A DNA stretch of 64,000 nucleotides from Plecoglossus altivelis. Its lineage: Eukaryota; Chordata; Actinopteri; Osmeriformes; Plecoglossidae. Below the pieces are notes generated by a model. That model saw only the letters and a program-made list of their open reading frames with translations, searched no databases and had not been told where the DNA came from. Below, piece by piece: positions 44,020 through 56,700 of this stretch. The stretch lies in the NCBI GenBank assembly GCA_036571765.1, contig BROE01000008.1:374958-438957 (forward strand), given 5' to 3'. The position numbers were made by a program, and so were the translations under genes. Every line of letters begins with the position of its first letter. Positions within the stretch are counted from its first letter, which is position 1.

Positions 44020-44756
44020 TAAAACTGCTTCAGAAAGGGAAAGGATATTAGAGACGGGATGAGACAGGAGAAAAAGGAGAAGACGTCTGAAGAAAGAGAA
44101 AGAGCAGTCTGGGGGACAATGGGCAAAGTGTTCACTGCTGTTATGAGCTCTGTCTAGGAGAGCAAGCTTCCCCTTCAGAGCAAGGAGACACAAGGCTCCA
44201 CACAAACACCCAGAACAGGAGGCTGCGGCAGGACGTCACTCCTCTCTGGTTCGCAATAAAAATACAAAAAATAAACACAACACATTTATGTCGAATCAAC
44301 ACTGCCTCTAAGTGGTTTGATGTAAGAATTGCACGTGTATTTTTAAACGAGTACTTAAATATAGGTAGACGTTTTAATGCCGCCATCTAGAGGTTGACTG
44401 AGAGAATAGCAACTGTAATTCTGACATGCTACCAGATGGCGGTAATAAAGTGCAAAAAAATCCCAAATATAAAGCGAAATCATAAAGAAAACAAATACCC
44501 AACTCAGAATCGAGGAATTAAAACGTGTTCAAATTAAACGCACATTTATTTGTGCCGGGATTTTGTGTGACTGGAGTGATTTGAACGCAACGGAGATTTG
44601 AAAACGCTGAACAATTAGCTGAATGTTTAGTCTTAGGCTCTTACCTCTCTCCTTGGCCGACCTGCAGGCAGCCAACGATTCATCGGCAACTCCCCAAAAT
44701 AGCATGGGAAACACTGCCTTGAAAGAATGTTGGCTAGCCATAATCTGCGCTGCACT
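44020..44756 (+). promoter_or_regulatory. prxl2c: Upstream region of prxl2c, promoter not resolved
   Basis: Unique sequence. The prxl2c 5' UTR must lie in its right part because the first coding exon has no acceptor directly before the ATG. No TATA box is evident. Confidence 0.3.
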
Positions 44757-46215
44757 ATGGCGTCTGAAGCTCCTATAACCCAACAAATTAAGACAGATCA
44801 CCGGGAGAAGAAGAGGCCGTGTGCGACTATTCGTCTCGAGGAGATAGAGGACTGTTTAATTTACAACCGACACGGGGTTTCTTTCCATTTCAAAGAATTA
44901 TACCAAGAGAGAAAAGCAATCATTGTGTTTGTGCGGGTATGAAACTTTCACTACTGATTAAAACTTTTAACTTACAACTTTGTCATTAACTGTAGACCCA
45001 AATGGATACAGATACTGTGAGATCCCCGCCTTTAAAGCTGAATACTAAATATGGAATAGTAGATTAAACAATAACACGTTAAAGGTAGTTAGGGGAAATT
45101 AGAGAGGTTACCGATTCTCATTCAACGTAAAAGTATTTTTTAAAGTTTTAATAAACTATTCTATTCCAACAGAACTTCCTGTGTTACACGTGCAAGGAAT
45201 ATGTCGACGATCTAAGCAGAATTCCTCGAGACGTGTTGAAGGTGATTTTACACCTGGAGACAGCTTCTGTCTTTGGTTGATGATCGTCATTAATAGATTG
45301 CCAGTCATATTTGTGTCGTGTATCTTTGATTTATTTATCCAGGAAGCTGGTGTTGGACTTGTTGTGATCGGACAATCTGCCCACACACACATAGAGGTAT
45401 ATTTACCATGCAGAGATGAATGTTGTTTTGATGACTGTCCCTTCACTGGTGTTTTCTCTGTTCCAGTCATTCTGCTCTCTGACTGGATACCCCTACGAAA
45501 TGTATGTGGACCCTGAGAGATGCATTTATAACAAGCTTGGAATGCAGCGAGGAGAAACTTTTATGGAGTCTGGTAAGGAAACGATTTGACTGTGATGGAA
45601 ACGTTCTGAATGCTACTGAGTTTATTAGAATGCAATTATGTCAATGATGTAAAAATGCAACACTGAAGGAATCTATTTTTCTGTGTGTTTATCCTTATGT
45701 GATGTTCCTGCCTGTCTGTCTGTCTCTGTGCCTGCCTGTCTGTCTGTCTCTGTACCTGCCTGTCTATGTATCTGCCTGCCTGCCTGTCTGTCTGTCTCTG
45801 TACCTGCCTGTCTATGTTTCTGCCTGCCTGTCTGTCTGTCTCTGTGCCTGCCTGTCTATGTATCTGCCTGCCTGTCTGTCTGTCTGTCTCTGTGCCTGCC
45901 TGTCTATGTTTCTGCCTGCCTGTCTGTCTGTCTCTGTACCTGCCTGTCTATGTATCTGCCTGCCTGCCTGTCTGTCTGTCTCTGTGCATGCCTGTCTATG
46001 TATCTGCCTGCCTGTCTGTCTGTCTCTGTGCCTGCCTGTCTATGTATCTGCCTGCCTGCCTGTCTCTGTGCCTGCCTGTCTATGTATCTGCCTGTCTGTC
46101 TGTCTGTCTCTGTGCCTGCCTGTCTATGTATCTGCCTGCCTGTCTGTCTGTCTGTCTCTGTGCCTGCCTGTCTATGTATCTGCCTGCCTGTCTGTCTGTC
46201 TCTGTGCCTGCCTGT

Positions 46216-46287
<72 letters not shown>

Positions 46288-46703
46288 GTGTAGCCAGCCC
46301 AAGCCCTCACGTGAAGTCCAGTATGTTGGTGGGCCACATGAGGAGTTTGTGGAGAGCCATGGCCAGCCCCGCCTTCGACTTCCAGGGCGACCCCCTCCAG
46401 CAGGGAGGAGTCCTCATAGCCGGTCCAGGTGACACACCAGCTCACACTGTCAACTGCTGACTGAGTCCTAACAGACACATGCTGAGAGTAGAACATAAAG
46501 GGTCAGAAAAGCACGACATCACTTCCTGTGTCATGGTACTCTTTCCTGTGAGGTGTGTGTTTCTGACTGCAGGCTCCCTGGTCCACTTTGCCCATCTGGA
46601 CATGAACCGTCTGGATCACTTGCCCATCGCCTGGATGCTGCAGCTGGCAGGAGTGCAGGAGACTGTGGACCTTAGCAACAAAGCCAGGATCTTCCATGTG
46701 TAG
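44757..46703 (+). CDS. prxl2c: PRXL2C/AAED1, peroxiredoxin-like (AhpC/TSA-type) protein, 224 aa
   Basis: Six coding exons with continuous phase: 44757-44936, 45173-45241, 45343-45396, 45467-45572, 46294-46428 and 46573-46703 (675 bases including stop). The product is 224 residues against 226 in human PRXL2C. A thioredoxin fold is indicated by AIIVFVR, then NFLCYTCKEYVDDL with the CxxC pair, VGLVVIGQSAHTHIE, GYPYEMYVDPERCIYNKLG, FDFQGDPLQQGGVLIAGPG and MNRLDHLPI. It ends ARIFHV, close to the human SVIHV. The family is peroxiredoxin-like; human PRXL2C has been linked to glycolysis and signalling, and direct peroxidase activity is not settled. The start ATG at 44757 (MASEAP) mirrors human MAAPAP. 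The intron before exon 5 is almost wholly a tgcctgtctgtc array, and the stop-codon end of exon 6 is itself tandemly repeated. It lies directly upstream of cdc14b on the same strand, as neighbours in human 9q22. Confidence 0.95.
45705..46292. repeat. tgcctgtctgtc/tgtatctg microsatellite filling prxl2c intron 4
   Basis: About 590 bp of tetranucleotide-type units (cctg, tctg) in a higher-order pattern around ctgtgcctgcctgtctatgt. The exon 5 acceptor (gtctgtgtgtag at 46293) is the right end of the array. Frames of up to 253 codons (Cys/Leu/Ser/Pro) come from this repeat. Confidence 0.95.
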
Positions 46704-46895
46704 TGGTCTGTGGACCTTAGCAACAAAGCCAGGATCTTCCATGTGTAGCAGTGTGTGGACCTTAGCAACAAAGCCAGGATCTTCCATGTGTAGCAGTGTG
46801 TGGACCTTAGTAACAAAACCAGGATCTTCCATGTGTAGCAGTGTGTGGACCTTAGCAACAAAGCCAGGATCTTCCATGTGTAGCAGTGTGTGGAC
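46666..46895. repeat. 45-bp minisatellite made from the prxl2c stop-codon end, 5 copies
   Basis: The first copy is the coding end itself (tggaccttagcaacaaagcc through catgtgtag). Four more copies and a fragment follow at 46711, 46756, 46801, 46846 and 46891, each with the same stop codon. The extra copies lie in the 3' UTR. Confidence 0.95.
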
Positions 46896-46903
46896 CTCCA
46901 TCC

Positions 46904-47330
46904 TGGTGTTAATGATTCCAGCAGTTTAGCTCTGGTCAGCTGTGTTCTTGTTATGTATATGTGTTGATAGAAAATGTCTGGCCACATTACTATCTGGTTA
47001 TCTGATATTTGTACGTTGAACTTTGACAACGGATTGTATAGGATTTCATGCCAAAAAGGAAGATGTACACTTTAAAAATCTAGAATGAATGGCGGAATAA
47101 CTAAATGAAAAATATACATGTGGTCCTTATTTTGCCCTAATCTCTAGAGGTGGTTTAGAGTCTAGGCCTCTAGTTGGATGTGACCTGGAATCTGGAGGTA
47201 GCATTCTCCTGGTGATATCATCACTGCTCTTCACACAACATGGATCCTGCTCCGACGAGCTACATTATCCTTAGTAGGGTTCACCTGCTTTATAAGGCGA
47301 AATTATCCTTATTAGGGTTCATGGACAAGC
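46904..47330. other. prxl2c 3' UTR / intergenic spacer
   Basis: Unique AT-rich sequence. No canonical aataaa was found, so the prxl2c 3' end is not placed. Near 47253-47310 a small repeat (attatccttagtagggttca) occurs twice. Confidence 0.4.
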
Positions 47331-47610
47331 AGGAGAGAGAGAGAGAGAGGGGTGGCCGAACAAGTATCTTACGTCACAGGCTGTGGATACACAAACTTGC
47401 CCTGCGCTGAGACGTCACCATAAGAAAAACTGCTATCGGGAACATAGCCTACACTCTCTCTCGTGCACGCACATTTACACAGCTGCTCCCCATATCACGC
47501 ACCAGCAGAACAAACAGCGGGATGTCGAATTGAAGCTCTTATCCGCGCTGCGCGCTACAGATGTCGCCTGTCTGTTCGGAAGTGTTCACTATGAACGCAT
47601 AAAGGCGAGG

Positions 47611-47716
47611 ATGAAGCGCAAAAGCGAGAGGAGGCGGCTCGAGTCAAGAAAGAAACGTTGCGCTGCTAAAAGCTTAGAGGCGGAGCCAAAGTCCGACATT
47701 TACATAACTATAACAG
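47611..47716 (+). CDS. cdc14b: cdc14b alternative first exon, CDC14B-type N-terminus
   Basis: It encodes MKRKSERRRLESRKKRCAAK and then SLEAEPKSDIYITIT, ending in phase 1 with donor acag|gtaag. It matches the start of human CDC14B (MKRKSERR and VYLDITD). The basic stretch corresponds to the nucleolar-targeting N-terminus described for the human protein. Confidence 0.85.
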
Positions 47717-50700
47717 GTAAGATTGTAGAACGAACCCGTCGACTCTGCTCACGGGCTGGACAGCACTGTTTACTTAGCAAGTGTGCGTACCCACAGACTA
47801 TTGACCAAACACTAATAGTTGATAATTCTCTGCTTTTGATCTAAAATGGCGACAGCCTCGGTTTCTGTTGGTTAATACGAGTGCACATTTAAATTTCCAC
47901 AGGGCTACTTCGCCTACACATTGCTGTTTCTTGCTGCAATGGTGAACTGATTGCCTGTCACTAATAGTAGCTTGGACGTTGCTGCCCAGTGAAAAACACT
48001 TGAGTTTCGCTTTGTTGACGTGGACAAAAACCGCAGCATTGCAGTTGGTCTGTTGACATCGACGAAGGCCTAAAATGGGACCCATGACGTGCACTGACCT
48101 TTCATAAGATAATATAATTTACTGACAAATAAATCTCGTTTTAAACTTTGGCTGTATTCGAGAATCGCGAGAACTACAAAGAGTTCTGACGGAAAGGAAT
48201 AATAGTTTCCTATTGGCCAAGCGACACAATTCTCTTAGCAACGGCTCGGGCAACCTTCCAATTAGAATGTCGTATATCTCCCGATGCAGAACTTTAAAAA
48301 CGCTAGAACGAGAAAGCAGGTGATTGACAAGCCTGCCGTACAATAGAATCACGTCCCATTTTCTTTGAGCCAATAGCGTTGCGCGATTGTCATTATGACT
48401 CGATGGGCGGACCACTAGAGTTTTCATCTAAACTCATTTTGAGTACAGTGCGCACCTTCCGTACTGGCCTGTAAACGCTCATTTTCTTAGCCTTGCAAGC
48501 TGTAGTTTTTAGTCCGATTGTTCGAAACCCATGTTTACGATAGAAAGCTAAACAGAACAGATCCAGATCAGTAGTTTAATTAGTTAAACAGCTTCCCGGA
48601 GAAGGTTTTTTTCCACGACTTTTGAGTGCGTAGTTAAGCTGAACTTATGATCGTGCATTGATAGAAGATTTTTTCACTGCAGGATTCCTAGAAATACTTA
48701 AATTTTGTATGACTTGGATGTTTAGAGTTGGCTAAAGTCGCTATTAAAATGTCTGAGGACTATTTTACAAGTAAAAGCATTGAATTCATAAAAGGTAAGT
48801 GTATTCTTTTAACCAATCTGCCCTTCGTCGTCTAACAGCACTGAATAGCTGAAACGAAACGGGTGCTTGTAATTAGCTAGCGGAGTGTTCTAAGAGAAAG
48901 GACATCATTCATCGGGGGCATCGCAGTTAAATGAGATTCAAACTTACAAAGCTGACCCATGTCCCCCCCCCGTCATGTTTACCAACATTTGTTTGTGTCT
49001 GTGAGGTTGCTCGCGTCGGCCTCTCTCACATCCGCATGCCTGTATGTGCTCTGCAGGTCAACTGTATTTTGCCATCCTCCCTCAGAAGACTAGGAGCACT
49101 TGTGAAAGACACTGTTTCTGCATAGACGATGAGCTCTCTTACGAAAAGTAAGTTCTTATCGCAGACTAAGTTATTACCCAATTACTGTCGTTCAAGATGG
49201 TGTATGTGTGTGTTCTAAAGATTCCGCCATTGCCCACAACTTTGAAGGGTGTGTGTTTACACTTGACGACAGTAGTCAAGCACTGATTTAGTCTTTATCA
49301 GCGGCAATAAAGAAAACTTAAAGAGAACAAGCTAGGACATGCACATACGGCCAAGTTCTGCCAGGAATTCACCACGATAAGCAAACAGTAATAAACAATT
49401 GAGTGGAACTAAACATAAGTAGTTTATACTGAACGCACTGTGTGTCAAACTTGCTGAATGCCCATTTATGCTGCATGCGCCTTCATTATTTGTTGATTTA
49501 GATCTATTTAAGAGTGCAGCGCGTGTGTTTAAGAGGCTGCAGAGCGAGTAACTGACTCGTGGTGTTCCTCCCAGTTTCTACGCAGACTTCGGACCTCTCA
49601 ATCTGGCTATGTTTTATCGCTTCTGTTGCAAGTTGACAAAGAAGCTGAAGGTATGCCCAGCCAATCAGCTCTCATCCACAGAGGATCGATACTGGTAATC
49701 CTGACCAAACACTTGGTGTCTCATCTCTGGTGCAGAGGTGGGACAAGATGAAACCTTTGTGTATTGCAGCTCCAATACACTCGTCCATACAAGCCGAGCT
49801 TATCAACAACGGAAGGCTACTCCTCAGTTAATAACAGTTCATAGCAGTTCATAGCAGTTCATAGCAGTTCTCAACAGTTCATAACAGTTCATAGCAGTTC
49901 ATAACAGTTCATAACAGTTCACCTCAGAGCCTCACTGTGTTAGCACCCAGGCATCTGGTCTGGATAGATGTGTCGGATGTCGTTCCTCTCCCAGCTTCTT
50001 ACTCTTGTCTCTCCCTCGCGTCTGGGACAGTCCTTTTCCCTGGCCAAGAAGAAGATCGTCTTCTACACCTGCGGAGACCAGAAGAAGCAAGCCAACGCAG
50101 CCTATCTCATCGGCTCATATGCGGTGAGCAAACAAACAGGAAGTGCCTGATACATTGTCCACTCCTTGACTGATCAACAGGATAGAGTGAATGCTTTGTA
50201 CTTCTGCTCCTGGTCTGCAGTCACTGTATGTCGCTTTGCATAAAATTATCTACTTGTTGGGTGAGTTGTTTGTCTAAGGGTGGAACAATGAGTTTAGGGG
50301 TGGAGCAATGAGTAGGGGTGGAGCAGTGAGTGTAAGGGTGGAGCAATGAGTTTAGGGGTGGAGCAGTGAGTCTAGGGGTGGAGCAATGAGTTTAGGGGTG
50401 GAGCAATGAGTTTAGGGGCGGAGCAGTGAGTTTAGGGGTGGAGCAGTGAGTTTAGGGGTGGAGCAATGAGTTTAGGGGTGGAGCAGTGAGTCTAGGGGTG
50501 GAGCAGTGAGTCTAGGGGTGGAGCAATGAGTCTAGGGATGGAGCGGTGAGTTTAGGGGTGGAGCAATGAGTCTGGTGACAAGGAAGAGAGGTTCTGTGTT
50601 GACCTCTGAGCTCTGCTGTTCAGGTGATGCACCTTCAGATGAGTCCAGAAGAAACCTACGGACTGCTGGTGTCCAGGAACTCCACCTACCTTCCCTTCAG

Positions 50701-53700
50701 GTAAAGGCCCGCAGGACACACCTGCACGCAGGGGTGCACTTACTGTATCCACCTTGTTTGAGTTTTATTTAAAGTAAAGTCTTTGCAGCCAACTGCTTTA
50801 ACAAAACCAGAATTCACTAAGAATTGTGTTCATTTTTATTTTATTTACAGAGATGCCTCTTTCGGCACCTGCCTGTACAATCTTAACATCTTGGACTGCC
50901 TCCGAGCAGTTCACAAGGTATGGAAGAACACCAAATGCTTCTTAATCTGTAGCTACTTAGAAACCACACCATCACATCTCCACACCATCACATCTCCTCT
51001 CCATCACGTCTCCACACCATCACATCTCCACACCATCACATCTCCACACCATCACATCTCCACACCATCACATCTCCACACCATCACATCTCCTCTCCAT
51101 CACATCTCCTCTCCATCACATCTCCTCTCCATCACATCTCCTCTCCATCACGTCTCCACACCATCACGTCTCCTCTCCATCACGTCTCCACACCATCCAC
51201 ATCTCACATCTCACATCTCCACACCATCACATCTCCTCTCCATCACATCTCCACACCATCACATCTCCACACCATCACATCTCCACACCATCACATCTCC
51301 ACACCATCACATCTCCTCTCCATCACATCTCCACACCATCACATCTCCTCTCCATCACATCTCCTCTCCATCACATCTCCTCTCCATCACATCTCCACAC
51401 CATCACATCTCCACTATTACATCTTCTAACAATGTGTTCTCCAGGCATTGCAGTTCGGCTGGCTGGACTTCTCCAAGTTTGACGTGGAGGAGTACGAGCA
51501 CTACGAGGTGAGAGAGAGAGAGCGAGAGAGCATGTGTAACAGAGAGAGTAACAGAGAGAGAGAGTAACAGAGAGAGAGAGTAACAGAGAGAGAGAGTAAC
51601 AGAGAGAGAGAGTAACAGAGCGAGAGAGTAACAGAGAGAGAAAGACAGATATCCAGAGTGACACACTGGTCTGATGTTCAGCTCCTGCTCTCTGGGTTGT
51701 GTGTTGCAGAGAGCAGAGAACGGAGACTTCAACTGGATCATCCCTGGGAAGTTCCTTGCTTTCAGTGGCCCTCATCCCAAAAGCAAGATGGAGAATGGTG
51801 GGTGACCTTGCCTGGCCTGGCCTGACCTGGTCTAACCTAACCCTGGCAGCCTGTCTGTGGTGTCAGGACCCAGTGCTCCTGCCAGTCTGGCCCAGCTGGA
51901 CCTTGAGTCACCCACGGATCTTTACACCGTTTCCATGACGATGGCGAAACAGAAACCACATTTCAGTCTCCTGAACATTTGAGTAAATGTGATTTTATAA
52001 ACACAGACGGTTCAATAGTTTCCCGTACAGTCTTTAGCCTTTAAGGCTTGCCATCTGTTTCAGAGAGACAGACTAATATAAACGTGTTCACTATAAGCAA
52101 GGCTCCGGGTCCTGTTAGGGAGCGAGGTAGGGTTGTCATGACAACCAGCCTGGTTAATATGTTCCTAAAGGAGGGCTCTTTTTCCTCTCTATCTTCCCCT
52201 CTTTTTGATTCCCTCCCTCCCTCTGCCTCCCTCTGCTTGCCTCCCTCCCTCCCTCTGCCTGCCTGCCTGCCTCCCTCCCTGCCTCCCTACCTGCCTCCCT
52301 CCCTCCAGGCTACCCCCTCCATGCCCCAGAAGCATATTTCCCCTACTTCAGAAAGCACAATGTCACGACTATCGTCCGGCTCAATAAGAAGATGTACGAA
52401 GCCAAGCGCTTCACGGCAGCAGGCTTCCAGCACCATGACCTGTTCTTCGTGGACGGCAGCACGCCCACTGACGCCATCGTTCGCCGTTTCCTCAACATCT
52501 GTGAAAACGCAGAGGGAGTGGTCGCCGTCCACTGCAAAGGTACCAACACACCCTCGGCACTGTGGGAGAGGATGACAGGTTCACATATCTGTGATTTCAT
52601 CAGCCAACACTGTAGTCCAGATTGTATACTACGTACATCAGTGCAGTACCAGTATCAATACAATAACATATCATCTACCAGTCACAGTGTAACAGTAACA
52701 TGTAATCTACCAATCACAGTGTATCTGTAACATATCATCTACCAGTCACAGTGTAACAGTAACATATAATCTACCAATCACAGTGTAACAGTAATAATTG
52801 TCACTGTTTCAGCTGGTCTGGGCAGAACGGGGACTCTGATTGGCTGCTACATGATGAAGCACTACCGCGTGAGTGCGGCCGAGGCGATCGCCTGGATCAG
52901 AATCTGCCGTCCTGGGTCCGTCATCGGGCCACAGCAGAACTTCGTAGAGGAGTGAGTCTCCCTGCACAGTCGCTCAGTGTGGACTCTACACTGGAGTGTT
53001 CATGTCACACAGTGTGGACTCTACACTGCAGTGTTCATGTCACACAGTGTGGACTCTACACTGCAGTGTGTTCATGTCACTCACAGTGTGGACTCTACAC
53101 TGCAGTGTTCATGTCACTCACAGTGTGGACTCTACACTGCAGTGTTCATGTCACTCACAGTGTGGACTCACACTGCAGTGTTCATGTCACTCACAGTGTG
53201 GACTCTACACTGCAGTGTTCATGTCACTCACAGTGTGGACTCTACACTGCAGTGCTGCAGTGTGTTCATGTCACTCACAGTGTGGACTCTACACTGCAGT
53301 GCTGCAGTGTGTGTTCATGTCACTCACAGTGTGGACTCACACTGCAGTGCTGCAGTGTGTTCATGTCACTCACAGTGTGGACTCACACTGCAGTGCTGCA
53401 GTGTGTTCATGTCACTCACAGTGTGGACTCACACTGCAGTGCTGCAGTGTGTTCATGTCACTCACAGTGTGGACTCACACTGCAGTGCTGCAGTGTGTTC
53501 ATGTCACTCACAGTGTGGACTCTACACTGCAGTGCTGCAGTGTGTTCATGTCACTCACAGTGTGGACTCTACACTGCAGTGTTCATTCACGAAGTTAGAG
53601 GAAATAGGAAATCAGGATGGAAGAGGAGAAGTTAGGAGTGAGGAGAAGTTAGGAGTGAGGAGAAGTTAGGAGTGAGGAGAAGTTAGGAGTGAAGAGGAGA

Positions 53701-56700
53701 AGTTAGGAGTGAGGAGAAGTAGAAATGTAAGAGAGAATTTAGCAGGAAGAGGAAAAGATAGAGTGAAGAGAAAGTTAGGAGTGAAGAGGAAAATTAGAGT
53801 GAGAGGAGAAATTAGGATGAAGAGGAGAACGTTAGATGAGGAGAAGTTAGGATGAAGAGGAGAAGTTAGAGGAGGAGAAGTAGGATGAAACGGAGAACAT
53901 TAGGAGTGAAGAGGCAAATTAGAGTGAAGAGGAAGAAGTTAGGAGTGAGGAAAGGTTAGGATGAAGAGGAAGAAGTTAGCAGTTGAAGAGGAACTAGGAG
54001 TGAAAGAGGCAGATTAGGAGGAAGAGGAGAAATTAGATGAAGAGAAAATTAGAGTAAGAGGAGAAAAGAGGAAAGGAGAAGTTAGGAGTGAAGAGGAGAA
54101 GTTAGGAGTGAAGAGGAGAAGATAGGAAAGAAGAAGATGGGTTAGGGTCAGGCTGCTGCATGTGTGGACCAGTCCTGACAGGATCTGGATACTGCTTGAT
54201 CACAGCTTCAAAGGTTATTGTTGCTATGAATATAGTGAAGGATGACCTTTACAACTGTACGCACACACCACACCTGCACATACACATCAACACATTCATG
54301 TATTTCACAACACAGGAAACACAGTGACCAAGATACAAATGAAAAGGTAGACGTACAAATCTGACACAAGACAACATTACTGACACACACGAGCACAGCT
54401 GCACAAATATGCGCACGCACATTCATGAATACCCCCGCCCCGTCACACAGAAACCACAAGCCATATGGATGCATCCTTGTCCTCCATGACACTGCAGGCA
54501 GCAGAGCAGTTTGTGGGCGGAGGGAGACGTGTTCCGGGAGAAGATGCTGGGCGAGCGAGAGAATGGCAGGACGGCTGTCACGCGGATCCTGTCGGGGGTT
54601 GATGACATCACCATCACCGGGAGCAACAAGAACTGGTCGCCTCAGAGAGAGGAGGACTTGGTGGGTGTTCACACCCTCCTCCCCACCCTGCAGTGCATCA
54701 CTGTTGACAGACAGGATGGAGGAGCAGTGAATTAAATACGATGTTTGTTTCACTTCCTGGTTTTCCGTTCCCGTGTTCAGTACAACGAGGAGGACGAGAG
54801 GAACGGCCTGACGCAGGGGGACAAGCTGCGAGCACTGAAGAGCAAGAGGCAGGCCAGGGCCTCCACCACATCCCTGTCGTAAGTGGCCCGGAAACAACAT
54901 TTCCCACAATGCATCCATACAGCTTATTTTGGCTCAGTGCTGAAATAAGCCACCCCGTGTCCCTCTCCTGGCCCCGCCCCCTGGTTCTGCTCAGATAGTT
55001 CCATTGTGTTGATCTAATGCTGCAGAGCGGCCTGGCTTCACTGCCCAAGGACTGCAGCTTAAAACCCTGTGGCTCAGTTGCTTCAAGTGTAGCTAAACAA
55101 GTGGCCATGAGCCATTCGTGGTCAGGGGTGATGTCAGGGGTGATGTCAGAGGTGATGTCAGAGGTGATGTCAGAGGTGTTGCTCGGAGACGTCTGGCTTC
55201 AGGACATGCTGGTGTTCCTCTGGCCTGCAGCCTGTCTGCTCAGGGCTTCAGCATGGCTGCTGTCTGTCCATCCTTCCCCTCGCATCTCTCTGCTGTCTCT
55301 AACTTTCCAAGGTCACTATCACAACAACCAGTATCAACCTACAACAATAACCGGTTGATATTGGCATGTCATAAAGCATACTGAAGAGTGGTAAGGCTTG
55401 ATCCCTGTAGTTTAATCTGAGCAACCTTGGCTCCGCCCCCTCCTCTCATCCTTGGCTCCTCCCCCTCCACACATCCTTGGCTCCTCCCCCTCCACACATC
55501 CTTGGCCCCTCCCCCTCCACACCCTCTTTCTTCCTGATGGACATTTTCAGGTGACTGGATGGTGTGTGTGCATGTGTATATCATGTGTGTTTGTACAACG
55601 TGTGTGTGTGTACCTGTACCAGGTGTGTATACCTGTGGGTTTTGTTGTCCCATGTCAGCCAGGCGCTAGTGTTCTGCTGGAGCCTGGTGGGGTGGGCGTG
55701 GCCTGAATGCTGCCTGCCGCTCAGCAGGTAGCAAGGGAACAGGTGACAGAGAGACAGAAAGAGGGAGGGAGAGAAAAAGTGGATGAAAGACAGAGGGGAT
55801 GTGAGTGTTTCTGTATCAAGGAGGTAAGCGCATGTCACTTCCTGTCTTAACAGACGACCACTTCCTGTAACCTGTAAGGTTTTTGCTGTGCTACGTGAAT
55901 GGTATGGCTTACTGCGATGGCTATCCCTGTGTGGACTGGTGGCCATGCTAGCCTGCTAGCCCTGTGTGGACTGGTGGCCATGCTAGCCTGCTAGCCCTGT
56001 GTGGACTGGTCGCCGTGCTAGCCTGCTAGCCCTGTGTGGACTGGTGGCCATGCTAGTACGCAGGTCACATGCAGCTTTTTTGAACATGGAGAGAGAACAC
56101 ACTTCAATCGCTCTGCTCAATGCAACCCACAGTCTCCCTCTCCCTCCCACAGTCTCTCCCCCCTCTCCCACACTCTCTCCCCCCCTTTCACTGTCTCTCC
56201 CCCCTCTCCCACAGTCTCTCTCCCAAAGTCTTTCTCCCCCTCTCCCACAGTCACAGTCTCCCCCCCCCTTCCACAGTCTCTTTCCTCCTCCTACAGTCTC
56301 TCCCCCCCCTCCCACACTCTCTTCCCCTCCCACAAGGTTCCTCCTCCCTCCCACAGTCTCTCTTCCCCCCCACAGTCTCTCCCTCTCCCACAGTCTCTCT
56401 CCTCCTCCCACAAGGTTCCTCTCCCCCAGATTAACACATCGCACCTTCTCCAGAGCCTCACCTGGGTGTGTCTGGTGTGTTTGGTGTGTCTGATGTCTCT
56501 GGTGTGTCTGTCTCCTGCACCTGTGGAAACGCATGACCTGTTGCTAGAGGGACCACCTGAACAGACTGCATGACCTGTATAATGTTCTACACACCTTCAA
56601 AGGCCTGATCCTGTCTGTATGGACTCACAGCCTGTTGCTCTCATGACTTATGTTCACATCGTGTCAGTGTTTTAATGCCTGTTCTGCTCTCCACTGTGAC

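Noticed and set aside
43293..44205. 280-codon Pro/Ser/Leu minus frames
   Set aside because: They are the complement of a GGA-rich block, caused by composition alone.
45683..46460. Overlapping Cys/Leu/Pro/Ser frames of about 250 codons
   Set aside because: They are read from the tgcctgtctgtc array in a prxl2c intron; three frames give the same kind of peptide.
50783..51511. 242-codon + frame
   Set aside because: It starts in the cdc14b exon at 50851 but then reads through the intron array; the true exon ends at the 50917 donor.
52952..53669. 200-230-codon Cys/Val/His-rich + frames
   Set aside because: They are read through the intronic tcactcacagtgtgg minisatellite after a cdc14b donor.
54208..54918. 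236-codon minus frame
   Set aside because: It joins the antisense of cdc14b exons with the dispersed repeat; its second half is the same frame seen in the repeat copy at 38074.
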